From Anthopleura xanthogrammica (taxonomy: Eukaryota; Cnidaria; Anthozoa; Actiniaria; Actiniidae), in the NCBI GenBank assembly GCA_964019055.1, contig OZ025208.1:8810539-8874538 (forward strand): DNA of 64,000 nt, read 5' to 3'. The notes under the pieces were generated by a model. That model saw nothing but the letters and a program-made list of their open reading frames with translations. It had not been told where the DNA came from and did no database searches. This document shows positions 24,427 through 35,868 of the stretch, one piece after another (positions within the stretch are counted from its first letter, which is position 1; each line of letters opens with the position of its first letter). Both the position numbers and the translations under genes were made by a program.

Positions 24427-24995
24427 TTAAAGTGCTAGTCTTACGAAAATGACACTATCCCTAACGAATATATCTTATAAAAGTAGACATGTTATATAGT
24501 TAATTGTCAAACTTTTATTTCGATACGAGACCGGGAAGATGTTGTATTTAGCCTGTAAAGTTCGGCATTTTCGGTCCGCCATTAAACGAATGCGTTCCTG
24601 TCAGTGGTAGCAATTCAACGAAAGTGACGTCATAAGCGCAACGATTGACATTTTTTTTAAAGTTGAGGTTTCTTCCCTGTCATTTTCTGCTGATATTTCG
24701 CAGGAATTTTCATCTAAAACGCACGCCATTTCAGAATATATGGGGTCGAATATAGAGTCAGTATATGGAGAGCAAAGTCAGAAGTGCGCATATGACGTCA
24801 CGAATAAATACAACTCAGCTGACCGAACAATGGCGGACACACTTTTTAGCGATTTTAAGAACGAAATTCATTCCCTTAATTATTTTTTTTCTATCCGATT
24901 TTTGTTAATTCGTAAGCTATACGACCTATTTGTGGATAATAATCACAGAAAAGTGATGATTTTACAGTGTCATTTTCATAAGACTAGCACTTTAA
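24427..24995. mobile_element. TTAA-flanked MITE (copy in gene B flank)
   Basis: Same element as 946-1514, in the same place in the duplicated flank, so it was present before the block was copied. Confidence 0.7.
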
Positions 24996-25815
24996 AACTT
25001 CAGGTTTGACTTGCTGTGTTCCGTCCTACATTTAAAGTATTTCAACAATTCTATTATCTATATATTTCCTCTAAACAAGATTCTCAGCAGTGTATTTCAA
25101 TACACAAACTTGATCCTGCCCCTTCTTTGTTACAACACCTTGCCTGTCTAAATTTGTGCTTCCTCATGAGGATTAGTATACATCCAGAAGCTTCAAACGC
25201 TCTACTGAGTGTAAATCATCATTCAAACCGATTGGAGGCATCTCAAGGTTCACAGCACGTGTGAAAGGTAACGGAACATCAGGATGGACACCTCGTTTAC
25301 GATAGCGCACGAGGCTAGGGTTGCGCACGAGCAGCACGACAAGAAACCAACGGTTCAAAACCTTGCCCGAAACACGAGGCCTGCTAGTGACTGTTGTTGG
25401 ACCTGAAGGCAAAATCGAGGAATGTATTAAAAGTAACAGTTCAAAATTAGAAAGTTTTTTTTTATATCCCAGTAGGGTTGAAAAATATGAAAAAGGAGTT
25501 TAAAAAATCCTGTTCATTATAGTAGTTTTTAATATTAGTGCGTGAACTCAGTAGCTGAGAACTTCACGCTATTTTTTTTCCGCTTCCGTCAACTTAGTCG
25601 GAATCAACTGGAATCAACTGGAATTTGACTGGAATCAACGAAAAACCAAATTCCAACGGGGAACTTGCATGCAACTACCAAGTCCGCTTAATTTGAAATT
25701 AAAAACAGTGCCAGTAACTCAGGAAACCCTTTGCGTCTCAAATCGATGGAAATTTTAAAAATTTAAAAGTTTGAAGTAAACCGAGTGAAAGTTTATCCAA
25801 AAAAATACTTTCAGG

Positions 25816-25829
25816 GGGGGGGGGGGGGG
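25816..25829. repeat. Poly-G run in gene B intron 19
   Basis: Homopolymer G run near the left part of the intron that in gene A hosts the F-box transposon. Similar G or C runs occur at 62, 23432, 43377, 47942, 48006, 56071 and 56231. Confidence 0.8.
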
Positions 25830-26239
25830 TTACTAGTTACCCCTTCACAATTCCTGGATCCATCCCTGGACCCGCCCCTGTAAAATTACAATACATTAGA
25901 ATGCAAAATTACAGTACAATACAAAGTGTACATGAAATCCAAAAAAAGAGCGAAAGAAAGAAAAACAAATACGAGCACTAAAAGATGTATCTGTATAGCT
26001 ACGACTGGAAAACACTTGTGGAGCGTAGGGAACTTGACCCTTTGAAAATCCCTGAGCTTGATAAATATATCGAGCACCATAAACTTAGTTGAAACGGGGA
26101 AAAAGGACACAATAAGACGAATCACTGCACACTTTTATGCTTCAAAAGATACTTCATGAAAGTCAATCCTCAAGGTCTCATTGTAATTGTTGTTTAGAAG
26201 AGTAATGAAAGTGACAGTGACAATGACCTTGTTCTGTTT

Positions 26240-26252
26240 GACAGAGGTACCA
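26240..26252. other. Empty target site of the F-box transposon in gene B
   Basis: The gene B intron reads …TTTGACAGAGGTACCAGCAG… without interruption. The flanks match those at 2351-2366 and 7724-7745 of gene A, with a single AGAG. Confidence 0.88.
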
Positions 26253-26701
26253 GCAGTGAAAGTGAAGCTGGAAGTGATGAAGATTATCTTGGTATTATTC
26301 CATTAGCTGCAGCAATCATAGTAATATTGAAATACCTTTTTCTCTTCTGCGAACTCCTTCAAGTAGCAACTGACAGAAGCAAAGCATAACAGGGTGTTTG
26401 AAAGCCACAAGTACACTGAGGAATCCAATGTAGGCCATGTATGCTAGGAAAAACATAAAACTATTAAACACAGGAATAAAAGCTTATTGCTATGTGTGCA
26501 ATGATATGTAACTTTATAAGTAGTAGTAAAGGAATTTTTACTAGGGATTCTGCACAAGAAAAAGAAATACGACATGATGCCGAACAGACGCCTGAAAAAC
26601 GTAAGCAAATAATGTATTCATTTGGTGCTTTCCCCCAAGATGAGTAAAAGGACAGAAAATGAGCACAACAGAAATTTGTACAATTTTTACGATAATGATC
26701 A

Positions 26702-26823
26702 CCAGGACCAGGACCAGGACCAGGACCAGGACCAGGACCAGGACCAGGACCAGGACCAGGACCAGGACCAGGACCAGGACCAGGACCAGGACCAGGACCA
26801 GGACCAGGACCAGGACCAGGACC
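26702..26823. repeat. Hexanucleotide array (CCAGGA) in gene B intron 17
   Basis: Same motif and same intron position as the gene A array at 8633. Confidence 0.92.
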
Positions 26824-27278
26824 AACAACAACATCAATACCACTATAACTATATTATCACAGGTATCACAAAGTTAAACAAAACAAATTACTTGTTGTTG
26901 ATAGTGATCGAGATATCTGGGTAGGTGTGGTCTCTGAATACGAAAAGTGATAGAAGAATCATCGATATCCAAACCAATATGGGAGTTACGATGAGGGGCC
27001 TGTGAGAGGAGAAGTAGATTATCATTACAAAGTGAATAACATTGAAACCACACACTGACGCAGTACAAACAAGGGCATAAGTTATTCTACTTGAAAAATA
27101 CATGAACATAACACAGGGAGCCCACAGGCACTGGTAGAATCAGTGATTAGAATAAAATCTATCATGCGTAAATGCGCGTGCTAGCTTTCGCACGAGCTTT
27201 TCAAGTCTGAATAAATTATCAGCTGCTAACGTTGCTAGCGTAGAATATAATGACAAGGGATGAAACTCCAAGAATTTT

Positions 27279-28033
27279 TCGTTCTATCTGCGCCACGAGT
27301 AAGGGGGGACGGAAGCGGAAATGAACAATAGCACCGGAAATGAGCGTCTTCCGTTTAAAGGATAGCAGTAACAATGGAAGATGCAGTAACAATGAAATTC
27401 CTTCCAAACCGTTCGACGAAATTCAATGGTAATTCGCTGTTGTTTATCGTTAGATGTCTAGTTTATGCTGTACTAAGTCAGAGTAAAACATCATTAATTA
27501 TTTGAATTTTCAGGCTTATCGATAATTACTCCCAAGTGCCTGGGACGTTTACTTCTGTGAAGGCCGTACAAAATAAGTACGAGTGTGAATACTCTTCGGA
27601 TAAGAAGAACTCTTTGTTTATTGATAATATAGGAAGAGCTATAAAAAAGCTTTTCCCGGAATGCCAAAGAATACGTTCTAGAATAGGCAACGACAGATGC
27701 TATGTTTACCGAAATTTGTGTGAAAAGCATGAGGCTGGAGCCGGTCAAACAACGTTAGAATGGAAAGACTTGGCCTTGCTATCCCCAAGATTTGGGTTTT
27801 CATTTGTGAAGATGAAAGAAGAGTATTGTGAGTTTTTAAATGCACAAAGCGACGAGACATGCGATGGCTATCCCGTCATACGCAGAGAAAGCTTATTATA
27901 GATGCAAAGAAAGTTATTATAGATGCAGAACGGAAGTAAAATCGTCGATTTTGATGACTACCTGTCAAATTTAGAAGACTCCATTTCCGCTTCCGTCCCC
28001 CCTTACTCGGGGCGCAGATAGAACGAAAACAAG
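27279..28033. repeat. Inner inverted repeat around the RFX-like frame
   Basis: GTTCTATCTGCGCC … CCCTTACTCGTG-type sequence at 27289-27330 recurs inverted at 27985-28030 (CGTCCCCCCTTACTCG, GGCGCAGATAGAACGAAAA). It may mark a separate element nested in the composite. Confidence 0.55.
27516..27901 (+). CDS. RFX-type winged-helix-like fragment in a transposon
   Basis: Open frame of about 125 codons starting in or before FRLIDNYSQVPG. The pattern V-x2-Y-x3-Y … F-x2-NIGRAIKKLFPE … IRSRIGNDRCYVYRNL resembles the RFX DNA-binding winged helix, in which a conserved Lys/Arg-rich G-N loop is followed by Tyr. It ends …IRRESLL at TAG 27899. Because it sits between the inverted arms of a mobile element, it is probably the N-terminal DNA-binding part of a transposon protein whose remainder is lost. 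The RFX assignment is by eye and tentative. Confidence 0.4.
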
Positions 28034-28106
28034 ATTTTAATTCCAAAATTTCTTTGTTGGTTGGTATCATAATTCAAACATAAATTGTATCCTCAACCAT
28101 AAATTG

Positions 28107-28160
28107 ACATTTATTTTGCCAAGCTTTCGGGCTTAATTGCCCATCCTCAGGGCTAAATGT
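28107..28160 (-). ncRNA. Hammerhead-like motif, PLE arm 1
   Basis: Reverse complement of the motif at 30015-30068: core CUGAGGA, stem II GGGC/GCCC, GAAA, self-complementary AGCU, then closing stem ACAUUUA/UAAAUGU. Confidence 0.45.
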
Positions 28161-28292
28161 AACAAACAACGACAGTTACAATCAACTGCTTAACTCACGC
28201 TCATCGCGCAATCAAGCATTTTTAAGCGCTCACGAGTATAACATTTAGAGCGCGCGCGCTAACATAAAGAATGCATTCTAGAATTGAGAAAG

Positions 28293-29027
28293 CTAATTAC
28301 CCTTGACAATAGCTAAATAATTTTCTGGTAACTTTCTACCAGCGTCTCTATTGAAAATGGCGCTCTTGTTTTTGCTGATGTAACAAGCTTCAGCCCATTT
28401 TCGCTGGTGCCATCTTCCTTCGTTCTGCAATATCTTAGCATTATCCCAGGCTATTGAGTGTCCAAATTTATGCGCGTGTTCTGATAGCGCCGAGCTTTCT
28501 GTCTTCTGTAACCGTACACAGGCCTGGTGCTCTTTAACCCTCGTCCCCATGGCTCTTTTCGTCTCTCCAATGTATACTGTATCACACTCACCACATGGGA
28601 TTGAGTAGATCACGCCAACTTTCTTCTCTTTCGGTAATGGATCCTTAACATTGCTTAAGATATTCTTTAGCGTATAAGTTGGTCTTACGCTAACTTTTAT
28701 CCCATACGATGCCAGAACACGTTGTATTCTCTCTGTGGTTCCTTGGACATAAGGCAGAGTGACATAGCCTTTAACTTCCTCGTCAGGTCTTTGTTCTTTC
28801 TTCGATCTTTCCTTGTTGTATTTCCTTACAAATTGCCGTGGGTATCCATTATCCTTTAGAGCTCTCTTTAGGTGGATCCTTTCCTCGTCTTTGTTCTTCT
28901 CGATAGATAGCAGCTCCTCTGATCTGTGGAACAACGTACGCACGACAGCAGCTTTATGTTGTGGAGGGTGATGACTCGAGAATTGCAAATACCTGTCTGT
29001 GTGCGTTTTCTTCCTGAAAATTGACAT
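28293..29027 (-). CDS. Penelope-like element GIY-YIG endonuclease region, arm 1
   Basis: Open frame of 244 codons equal to the C-terminal part of a Penelope-like polyprotein. The GIY-YIG nuclease that nicks target DNA is seen as GVIYSIPCGECDTVYIG, then ET-x7-R-x3-EH, and SALSEHAHKFGHSIAW. It ends LPENYLAIVKGN and stop. The reverse transcriptase domain is missing, so this arm is not autonomous. It differs from arm 2 by one residue (SEELL against SKELL). Confidence 0.85.
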   Translation of the reverse strand: MSIFRKKTHTDRYLQFSSHHPPQHKAAVVRTLFHRSEELLSIEKNKDEERIHLKRALKDNGYPRQFVRKYNKERSKKEQRPDEEVKGYVTLPYVQGTTERIQRVLASYGIKVSVRPTYTLKNILSNVKDPLPKEKKVGVIYSIPCGECDTVYIGETKRAMGTRVKEHQACVRLQKTESSALSEHAHKFGHSIAWDNAKILQNEGRWHQRKWAEACYISKNKSAIFNRDAGRKLPENYLAIVKGN

Positions 29028-29147
29028 ATCGATGGAACCATCCTCTTTAATCTTGTTAAGAGTGTCTAAAAACGGAAGACCATCATCAGCGTATCTTTCT
29101 AGTTTTTAGACACTCTTAACAAGATTAAAGAGGATGGTTCCATCGAT

Positions 29148-29882
29148 ATGTCAATTTTCAGGAAGAAAACGCACACAGACAGGTATTTGCAATTCTCGAG
29201 TCATCACCCTCCACAACATAAAGCTGCTGTCGTGCGTACGTTGTTCCACAGATCAAAGGAGCTGCTATCTATCGAGAAGAACAAAGACGAGGAAAGGATC
29301 CACCTAAAGAGAGCTCTAAAGGATAATGGATACCCACGGCAATTTGTAAGGAAATACAACAAGGAAAGATCGAAGAAAGAACAAAGACCTGACGAGGAAG
29401 TTAAAGGCTATGTCACTCTGCCTTATGTCCAAGGAACCACAGAGAGAATACAACGTGTTCTGGCATCGTATGGGATAAAAGTTAGCGTAAGACCAACTTA
29501 TACGCTAAAGAATATCTTAAGCAATGTTAAGGATCCATTACCGAAAGAGAAGAAAGTTGGCGTGATCTACTCAATCCCATGTGGTGAGTGTGATACAGTA
29601 TACATTGGAGAGACGAAAAGAGCCATGGGGACGAGGGTTAAAGAGCACCAGGCCTGTGTACGGTTACAGAAGACAGAAAGCTCGGCGCTATCAGAACACG
29701 CGCATAAATTTGGACACTCAATAGCCTGGGATAATGCTAAGATATTGCAGAACGAAGGAAGATGGCACCAGCGAAAATGGGCTGAAGCTTGTTACATCAG
29801 CAAAAACAAGAGCGCCATTTTCAATAGAGACGCTGGTAGAAAGTTACCAGAAAATTATTTAGCTATTGTCAAGGGTAATTAG
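29148..29882 (+). CDS. Penelope-like element GIY-YIG endonuclease region, arm 2
   Basis: Mirror copy of the frame at 28293-29027 on the other strand, 244 codons, with the same IY … YIG … R … EH nuclease motifs and the same stop. The near-complete identity of the two arms means a recent inversion-duplication or continuing gene conversion. It lacks the reverse transcriptase. Confidence 0.85.
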   Translation: MSIFRKKTHTDRYLQFSSHHPPQHKAAVVRTLFHRSKELLSIEKNKDEERIHLKRALKDNGYPRQFVRKYNKERSKKEQRPDEEVKGYVTLPYVQGTTERIQRVLASYGIKVSVRPTYTLKNILSNVKDPLPKEKKVGVIYSIPCGECDTVYIGETKRAMGTRVKEHQACVRLQKTESSALSEHAHKFGHSIAWDNAKILQNEGRWHQRKWAEACYISKNKSAIFNRDAGRKLPENYLAIVKGN

Positions 29883-30014
29883 CTTTCTCAATTCTAGAAT
29901 GCATTCTTTATGTTAGCGCGCGCGCTCTAAATGTTATACTCGTGAGCGCTTAAAAATGCTTGATTGCGCGATGAGCGTGAGTTAAGCAGTTGATTGTAAC
30001 TGTCGTTGTTTGTT

Positions 30015-30068
30015 ACATTTAGCCCTGAGGATGGGCAATTAAGCCCGAAAGCTTGGCAAAATAAATGT
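30015..30068 (+). ncRNA. Hammerhead-like motif, PLE arm 2
   Basis: Order: ACATTTA, GCC, CTGAGGA (30025-30031), TGGGC…GCCC hairpin, GAAA (30047-30050), GCTT, GGC, TAAATGT (30062-30068). This fits a type I hammerhead: stem I GCC/GGC plus ACAUUUA/UAAAUGU, core CUGANGA…GAAA, and a tiny palindromic stem III (AGCU) as in Penelope-element ribozymes thought to act as dimers. The predicted cut is after U30054. One extra base sits between the core A and stem II, so activity is uncertain. Confidence 0.5.
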
Positions 30069-30556
30069 CAATTTATGGTTGAGGATAAGATTTTAATTTG
30101 TTGCCATTTTTTGAAGACATAAGTCCATGCTAATTTTTTCTGTCCACACATAACGTTAGACAAACTTTTCGAGTATCAGAATTTTGAGGTTTAAAGCTTA
30201 AAAAGACATTTCATGATTTTTTTAAAGCGATTTTATTCGAGGGGTCCATTTGAAGTTTCATCCCTTGTCATTATATTCTACGCTAGCAACGTTAGCAGCT
30301 GATAATTTATTCAGACTTGAAGCTCGTGCGGGAGCTAGCACGTGCATTTACGCATGATAGATTTTATTCTAATCACTGATTCTACCAGTGCCTGTGGGCT
30401 CCCTGTGAACATAATAAGCTACAAACGCCAAGTAGGAACACAAAGACCACTAGACTGTCATGTTCTGCCCATCGTTACAAACAACCTCAATCTGTACGTG
30501 GTTATTGTTTATACTCGTTTCATTGTAGTGAACCAATCTCGAACATGAAGTACCTA

Positions 30557-30850
<294 letters not shown>

Positions 30851-31212
30851 CTAATCAATTCGAAGATCTTATCGGTGGTCATAAAGGTGGATAGCAGTTG
30901 AAATATGTATATCGGGGATAGAAGGAAAAATGCAGAAAACACGTTGATAAGAAGACCTAGGAAAGATAAAAACGGCATTTTCAATACATGTTACAACAGA
31001 GCTAAAATATAACGTGCTAACTGATTGGTTGGTTGCTATGAAAAAGAAATGGAAGTTGCCCTCCTGCATGCGCCGTTTATTGCGCACTGTTTTCAGAACA
31101 CGAAAAGCTATTGTTCCGGGTTCAAACTTTTTTCAAAAATCCCTATACATTATTTAGTCGTTTCAGTGAATCTCCAATGGAAATAACTTACCAACTGCAG
31201 CAAATGCAATCT

Positions 31213-31695
31213 GGTATCCACAGAAGCGGAGACTCTTGCCCTACGTAAAAAGACAACAATTCAATAACTGTGACAACATTCACTTAATTGTATTTGAGGT
31301 TATATAAATAAGTAAGGGTTATAGAATGGAGGCGAGTGTGATAAAGGATTTATCATCTCGAGTGAAGCTTAATGGTATCCACAGAAGCGGAGACTCTTGC
31401 CCTACGCAAAAAGACAACAATTCAATAACTGTGACAACATTCACTTAATTGTATTTGAGGTTATATAAATAAGTAAGGGTTATAGAATGGAGGCGAGTGT
31501 GATAAAGGATTTATCATCTCGAGTGAAGCTTAATGGTATCCACAGAAGCGGAGACTCTTGCCCTACGCAAAAAGACAACAATTCAATAACTGTGACAACA
31601 TTCACTTAATTGTATTTGAGGTTATATAAATAAGTAAGGGTTAGAATGGAGGCGAGTGTGATAAAGGATTTATCATCTCGAGTAGTGAAGCTTAA
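31213..31695. repeat. 161-bp tandem triplication including part of gene B exon 15
   Basis: Units begin at 31213, 31374 and 31535 (period 161). Each starts GGTATCCACAGAAGCGG, i.e. the first 28 coding bases of exon 15 plus its acceptor in minus-strand sense. Only the leftmost unit joins the rest of the exon and its donor; the other two are exon fragments. Confidence 0.88.
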
Positions 31696-31888
31696 TGTGT
31701 CACTAAGGTACACACACTCATTAGTATGCGTTAAACAGTAGCGACAACAAGTTATCATCACTAGTGGTGATAAATGAAGGTTATCGGCACTGTTTAACGC
31801 ATACTGATGTGTAATATAGTTGGATATGGGATTTATCGCATTAGTTGTAACCATAGATTTAGCGTCTGTCATACGATAAGTAGATAAT

Positions 31889-32348
31889 AATCCCTTTCAG
31901 TTTCCTGCGCCATCTTGAAAGGTAGCCATGCCTTTTCATCAAAGCGAGACCAACGACGAGCTTGCAATAGACGCATCAAGAGTTCCTCGCTGCTGCTCAA
32001 TGCACATGCTCAGGGGATTAAAAATTGGGATAATATTTTGTATAATATGCAATTTTTCGGTATATTTGATTCAGAATTCGCTCAACGGTACGCGATCTTG
32101 AATATTTAGTGAAAATTGTACTTGACAAGAAAGATACAACTAAAATATAGCATATTTTACAAATTTTATTCCACTTTTTAATCCCCTGAGCATGCGCATT
32201 GAGCAGCAGCGTGGAACTCTTGATGCGTGTATGATAGAGACCTTTTTAACACCTTGGACAATAATGTACATGTCTAGGTCACCGTTGGTCTCGCTTCGAT
32301 GAAAAGGCACGGCTTCCTTTCGAGATGGCGCAGGGAACTGTGAAGTTG
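31889..32348. mobile_element. Foldback MITE (CCCTTTCAGTTTCCTGCGCCA end)
   Basis: Arms GCGCCATCTTGAAAGG … and complement at 32315-32340. Same family as 57266-57452 in gene C. Confidence 0.65.
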
Positions 32349-33462
32349 ACAATTATTGAATGTGGTCAAGGGTGATGCAGTCGGTGACATCCCGCATAAC
32401 CTCTGCCATTTGTAATAAAAGGAATCTATATACCTTTCCCGAATTCTCTTGGATGATCACGAAACAATGGTTCAAGTCAAGGTTGGCCTTGATAAACAAA
32501 AGAATCAAGTTCATGCATATTTCACTGGGAACCATTATTTCGTGATCATCCGTACTCAAGCGGATTCGGGAAATGTCGATCTATTATGGAATACACGTAC
32601 TAAATAAATTTGTATGATATTGCGTACTTACCACTAGCATTTTTGGGTGGAGTATTTCATCTGGCACCATTTCCTTTCTCGTTCTATATGTTTTAAGGAC
32701 ATCTTTTCTGTTGCAAGAGAAAACAAAATGACATCGTGGAGACAAAAGTTTCTACAGGGTACAATACTTCTCAATAGCACGCGCGGAATCGTATAATTTG
32801 TCGTTGCGACAAAAAAGGGTTTATCTAGGGGCCATCCATCAAAAAAATTCCATGGCATTGTTAGAAAGCACAACGTTTTCAAGGGCACGTACTTAAAGAA
32901 TGTCATGAAAACGCCTTGATTGACATCCTCAAAATCCTACCTCGGCGCGACGATTTGCGCGTGTCATTGAGAAGCACTTAATGGCAATAGACAACGTAGC
33001 CTCCTGCGCAGCCGCTGTGTTGCGCTTCTGGTTCCCCTCTTCGCCCACTAGCGTCTGCTCAAACTCGAACAACATTCCTTTCTACGAATTTGAGAGAGAT
33101 TAGATCAAAGAGATTACCACAAAAGCTTGTGGGTACTACTTTTTCCTAGAGAGTGTGGACGTATTGATGACTGGATATTGGATGGATGGATATTGTAGCA
33201 ATTATAAATTACTAAGTTACCTGTGACTTCTCAGAAAAAAACACAGTTGCATTATTGCAAACAGGCATGCTAGTAGCACCGCTTTAATACAGTAGTCTGC
33301 AGATGAAAAAGGTAAAAAAGTATCAGTGCAGAGATATTTGCCTATAGTGCTTGAGTCAACAGCTTAAAAACTGGCGTTGAAGCTGTTATGAGCGGCAGCC
33401 ACAGAACATCGCTATGGCTAATGGTTTTGCATTCGACTGTTCTGTATTTGAACAAATTTGGT

Positions 33463-33746
33463 AAGTAGGTCGGTAGGTAGGTAGGAAGGACGGAAGGAAG
33501 GAGGGTAGGCTAGGTAGTTATATCTAGTTATCTAATAGCTAGGTAGGTACGATGGTGGATAGATAGGTAAATCGGTAGGTAGCTAGATAGGTAGGTAAGT
33601 AGGTAGGCAGAGAGGTAGGAGGAATGGAGGTAGGTACGCAGGTAGGCTGTTAGCCGGTTGGTAGGCAGGTAGGTAAGTCGGTAGGTAGGTATAGGTAGGT
33701 AGATAGGTAAGAAGATAGGTAAGTAGGTAGGTAGACAGGTAGCTAG

Positions 33747-33779
<33 letters not shown>

Positions 33780-33800
33780 TAATAATAATGATAGTTTATT
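33463..33800. repeat. AGGT-rich tract and (AAT) run, gene B
   Basis: Counterpart of the gene A tract at 12430, ending in an AAT microsatellite (33746-33785). Confidence 0.75.
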
Positions 33801-34607
33801 TAATCACGTGTCGTCCAGGAGCTCCAAGAGCTCGTTCAAAAAAATAGGGAGGAAGGGAGGGAGGAAGATCGTAGGTATCTGGATACGTAGGTAGGTAGGT
33901 AGGTATGCAGGCAAGGAAGGAGAAGGAAGAAACGGAGGGAGGAAGAAAGGGAAGGACGGAAGGAGGGAGTTGGGTTGCATTTTGCTCCTGTTCACGCAGG
34001 CTCAGCTAGCGCTCGCCCTTAACATTTAAATTATTTGAGTCACACCAAATTCACAAATCCTGTTACCTAAAGCCATTTGAACAGCCACTGAAAAGCAAGG
34101 AAAACCAAGTAAGCAATAAATGAATAGCACGGAATAAAATGTGTCAATACTTTTAAACAGGTACAGGTGTTCAATTTCGCTACTTTTAAACAATTAGCAA
34201 AAATATAAATATTTTATCCTAAGTTTTAATTCTGATGTCCCCAATTAGTTGTAGAAACTAAATATATTGACACTTAAATAAAGTTATCATCATCATCATT
34301 ACCAGTACCATCACCATCACCATTATCTTCATCATCATGCTATATTTTTAGAAATTCACAGGACCAGGTGGATTTGTTCATTCCTCAGTCACGTACCCAG
34401 AGAGCACGACACGAAGATCCACCCGATAGAATTCATTGTTATGTAACTTACCACACAAACTCAGAGAATTAGAAACGCTCAAACATTAGCGATAATTTGT
34501 TGGATGGTATATTAATTATATCCCTCGAGCTCTGAGGCAGAATAATTTTAGCATATGATCCCATGCTTTTAGCTTCCTTAAAATAAGTCTAACTTGTATT
34601 AGAAAAA

Positions 34608-34895
34608 ACCTACTAATGGTCTATCACCAATCGAGCCCTGTGATTGGCTGAGCTACTAGGGGTCTATTAGTGATAGACCTCTAGTAGCGAAAAGCGCCGG
34701 TTTTGAAAACCCCAAAAAATATATTTAAAGCAAAATCCAAAACTTTTTGCATCCTTTTATTGGACCGATTAGTAGGTTTTTACTAAAACAATTAGACCTC
34801 TCGCCCTCATGGCCTACGAGTCAATAGCCCATTCGGCCTTCGGCCTCATGGGCTATTGACTCGTAGACCATTCGGACTCGAGGACTAATTGTTAA
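34608..34895. mobile_element. Compound foldback element, gene B intron 11
   Basis: Two nested hairpins: ACCTACTAATGGTCTATCA … and complement, then CTAAAACAATTAGACC … TAATTGTTAA with GAGTCAATAGCCCAT arms. Gene A lacks it at this point (around 14570). Confidence 0.65.
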
Positions 34896-35868
34896 ATAAT
34901 CGATGCTGCTTTAAAACTATCATGATCCTATCTATATTTATGATCCATCAGTTACATCTGCCTTACCTTGCAAATGACCAGCCTTTCCCTTTGACTCTGC
35001 TTTTAGAATTACTTTCAGAAGTGAGAATAGCATTAGCAGCCGAACTGTCAGCTACAAAAGAAAGCATATGGATACGAAGAGGTTAAAAAATATTTATTTG
35101 CAACATTTTTAAGTTGAATCATACAGACCTGGTAAACTAATATACAAGACACAAAGAAAGATGACAGGAACTGGGTGGAGAATTTGAAGTCTGAAAATCA
35201 ATCAATCAATTAATCAATTAATCAGTCCGTCCGTCCGTCAGTCAGCCATGCCAGCAGCTGTAATCCCACCTGGGCGTGTGACGTATATCCGGTTCTTCAG
35301 TGAATTGTACCAGGTGCCATTTTGGTTAGGTGCTCTATAACAGATAAATACATCCTTATAAAACAATACGTCATATATCAAAGTAGAACCAATGTTGTTG
35401 ATTTATCGTTCCATCGTTGTCATAGGTTTTAGTATTGCATGCGACAAACTCGAGTGCAGCTTGCTTGCAGCATTGTTACACGTGTTGCACTATGTTACTC
35501 AGCGATATTATTGTGGTTCGTATCACCAAAAAGAGACCCTTGACTAAAATGCATCTCTTAGGACATACCTTTTCCCTGCGTTGTGTAGTTGATTAGAGAA
35601 CAGAAGGCTAACATGAGCTCTCTCTGTTTTACCTGCCAGGTTAATGGCTGTCGTCTCTTCTTTCTATCATATGTTAAATAGATATTTAGACCTATCATAC
35701 ATACATTAGCGATTCAGAGCTCGAGCACTACGTTCTTTGCTTACGGTTGTGAATGATCATGAATATGGGTACAACTCAAACAAGGCATCTAATTCTCAAG
35801 AGAATGACACGTTGTCTGGAATGGGAAACATTACGCCCAACCTAAAACAAACTAATAAGCTAAGACTA

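Larger units (their letters stand above)
23371..25172. repeat. 3' flank of gene B, copy of the window's first 1.6 kb
   Basis: The near-identical counterpart of 1-1692. Its hexamer array is longer (24047-24267, mostly GCAGGT) and its poly-G run is longer by a few bases. Similarity falls off at about 25075 (1590 in the other copy), before the last exon. Confidence 0.75.
28043..30086. mobile_element. Head-to-head pair of truncated Penelope-like elements
   Basis: Two arms of about 1 kb (28083-29067 minus, 29104-30086 plus) are almost identical in inverted orientation, with a short asymmetric centre (29068-29103). Each carries a GIY-YIG coding region and, distally, a hammerhead-like motif. AAGATTTTAATT flanks both sides (about 28031-28042 and 30087-30098), a likely target duplication. 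Inverted arrangements and GIY-YIG nucleases are known for Penelope-like elements. Confidence 0.8.
27105..30414. mobile_element. Composite DNA element with 150-bp TIRs (27112-30407)
   Basis: Inverted repeats of at least 150 bp start CACAGGGAGCCCACAGG and end with the complement. AACATAA flanks both sides (27105-27111 and 30408-30414), a 7-bp or possibly 8-bp duplication. Gene A's equivalent intron (around 9118) has the single GAACATAAT site. It lies between exons 16 and 17 of gene B. Inside are an RFX-like open frame and a nested Penelope-type pair. An 8-bp duplication would suit a hAT- or P-like element; no transposase core was found. Confidence 0.75.
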
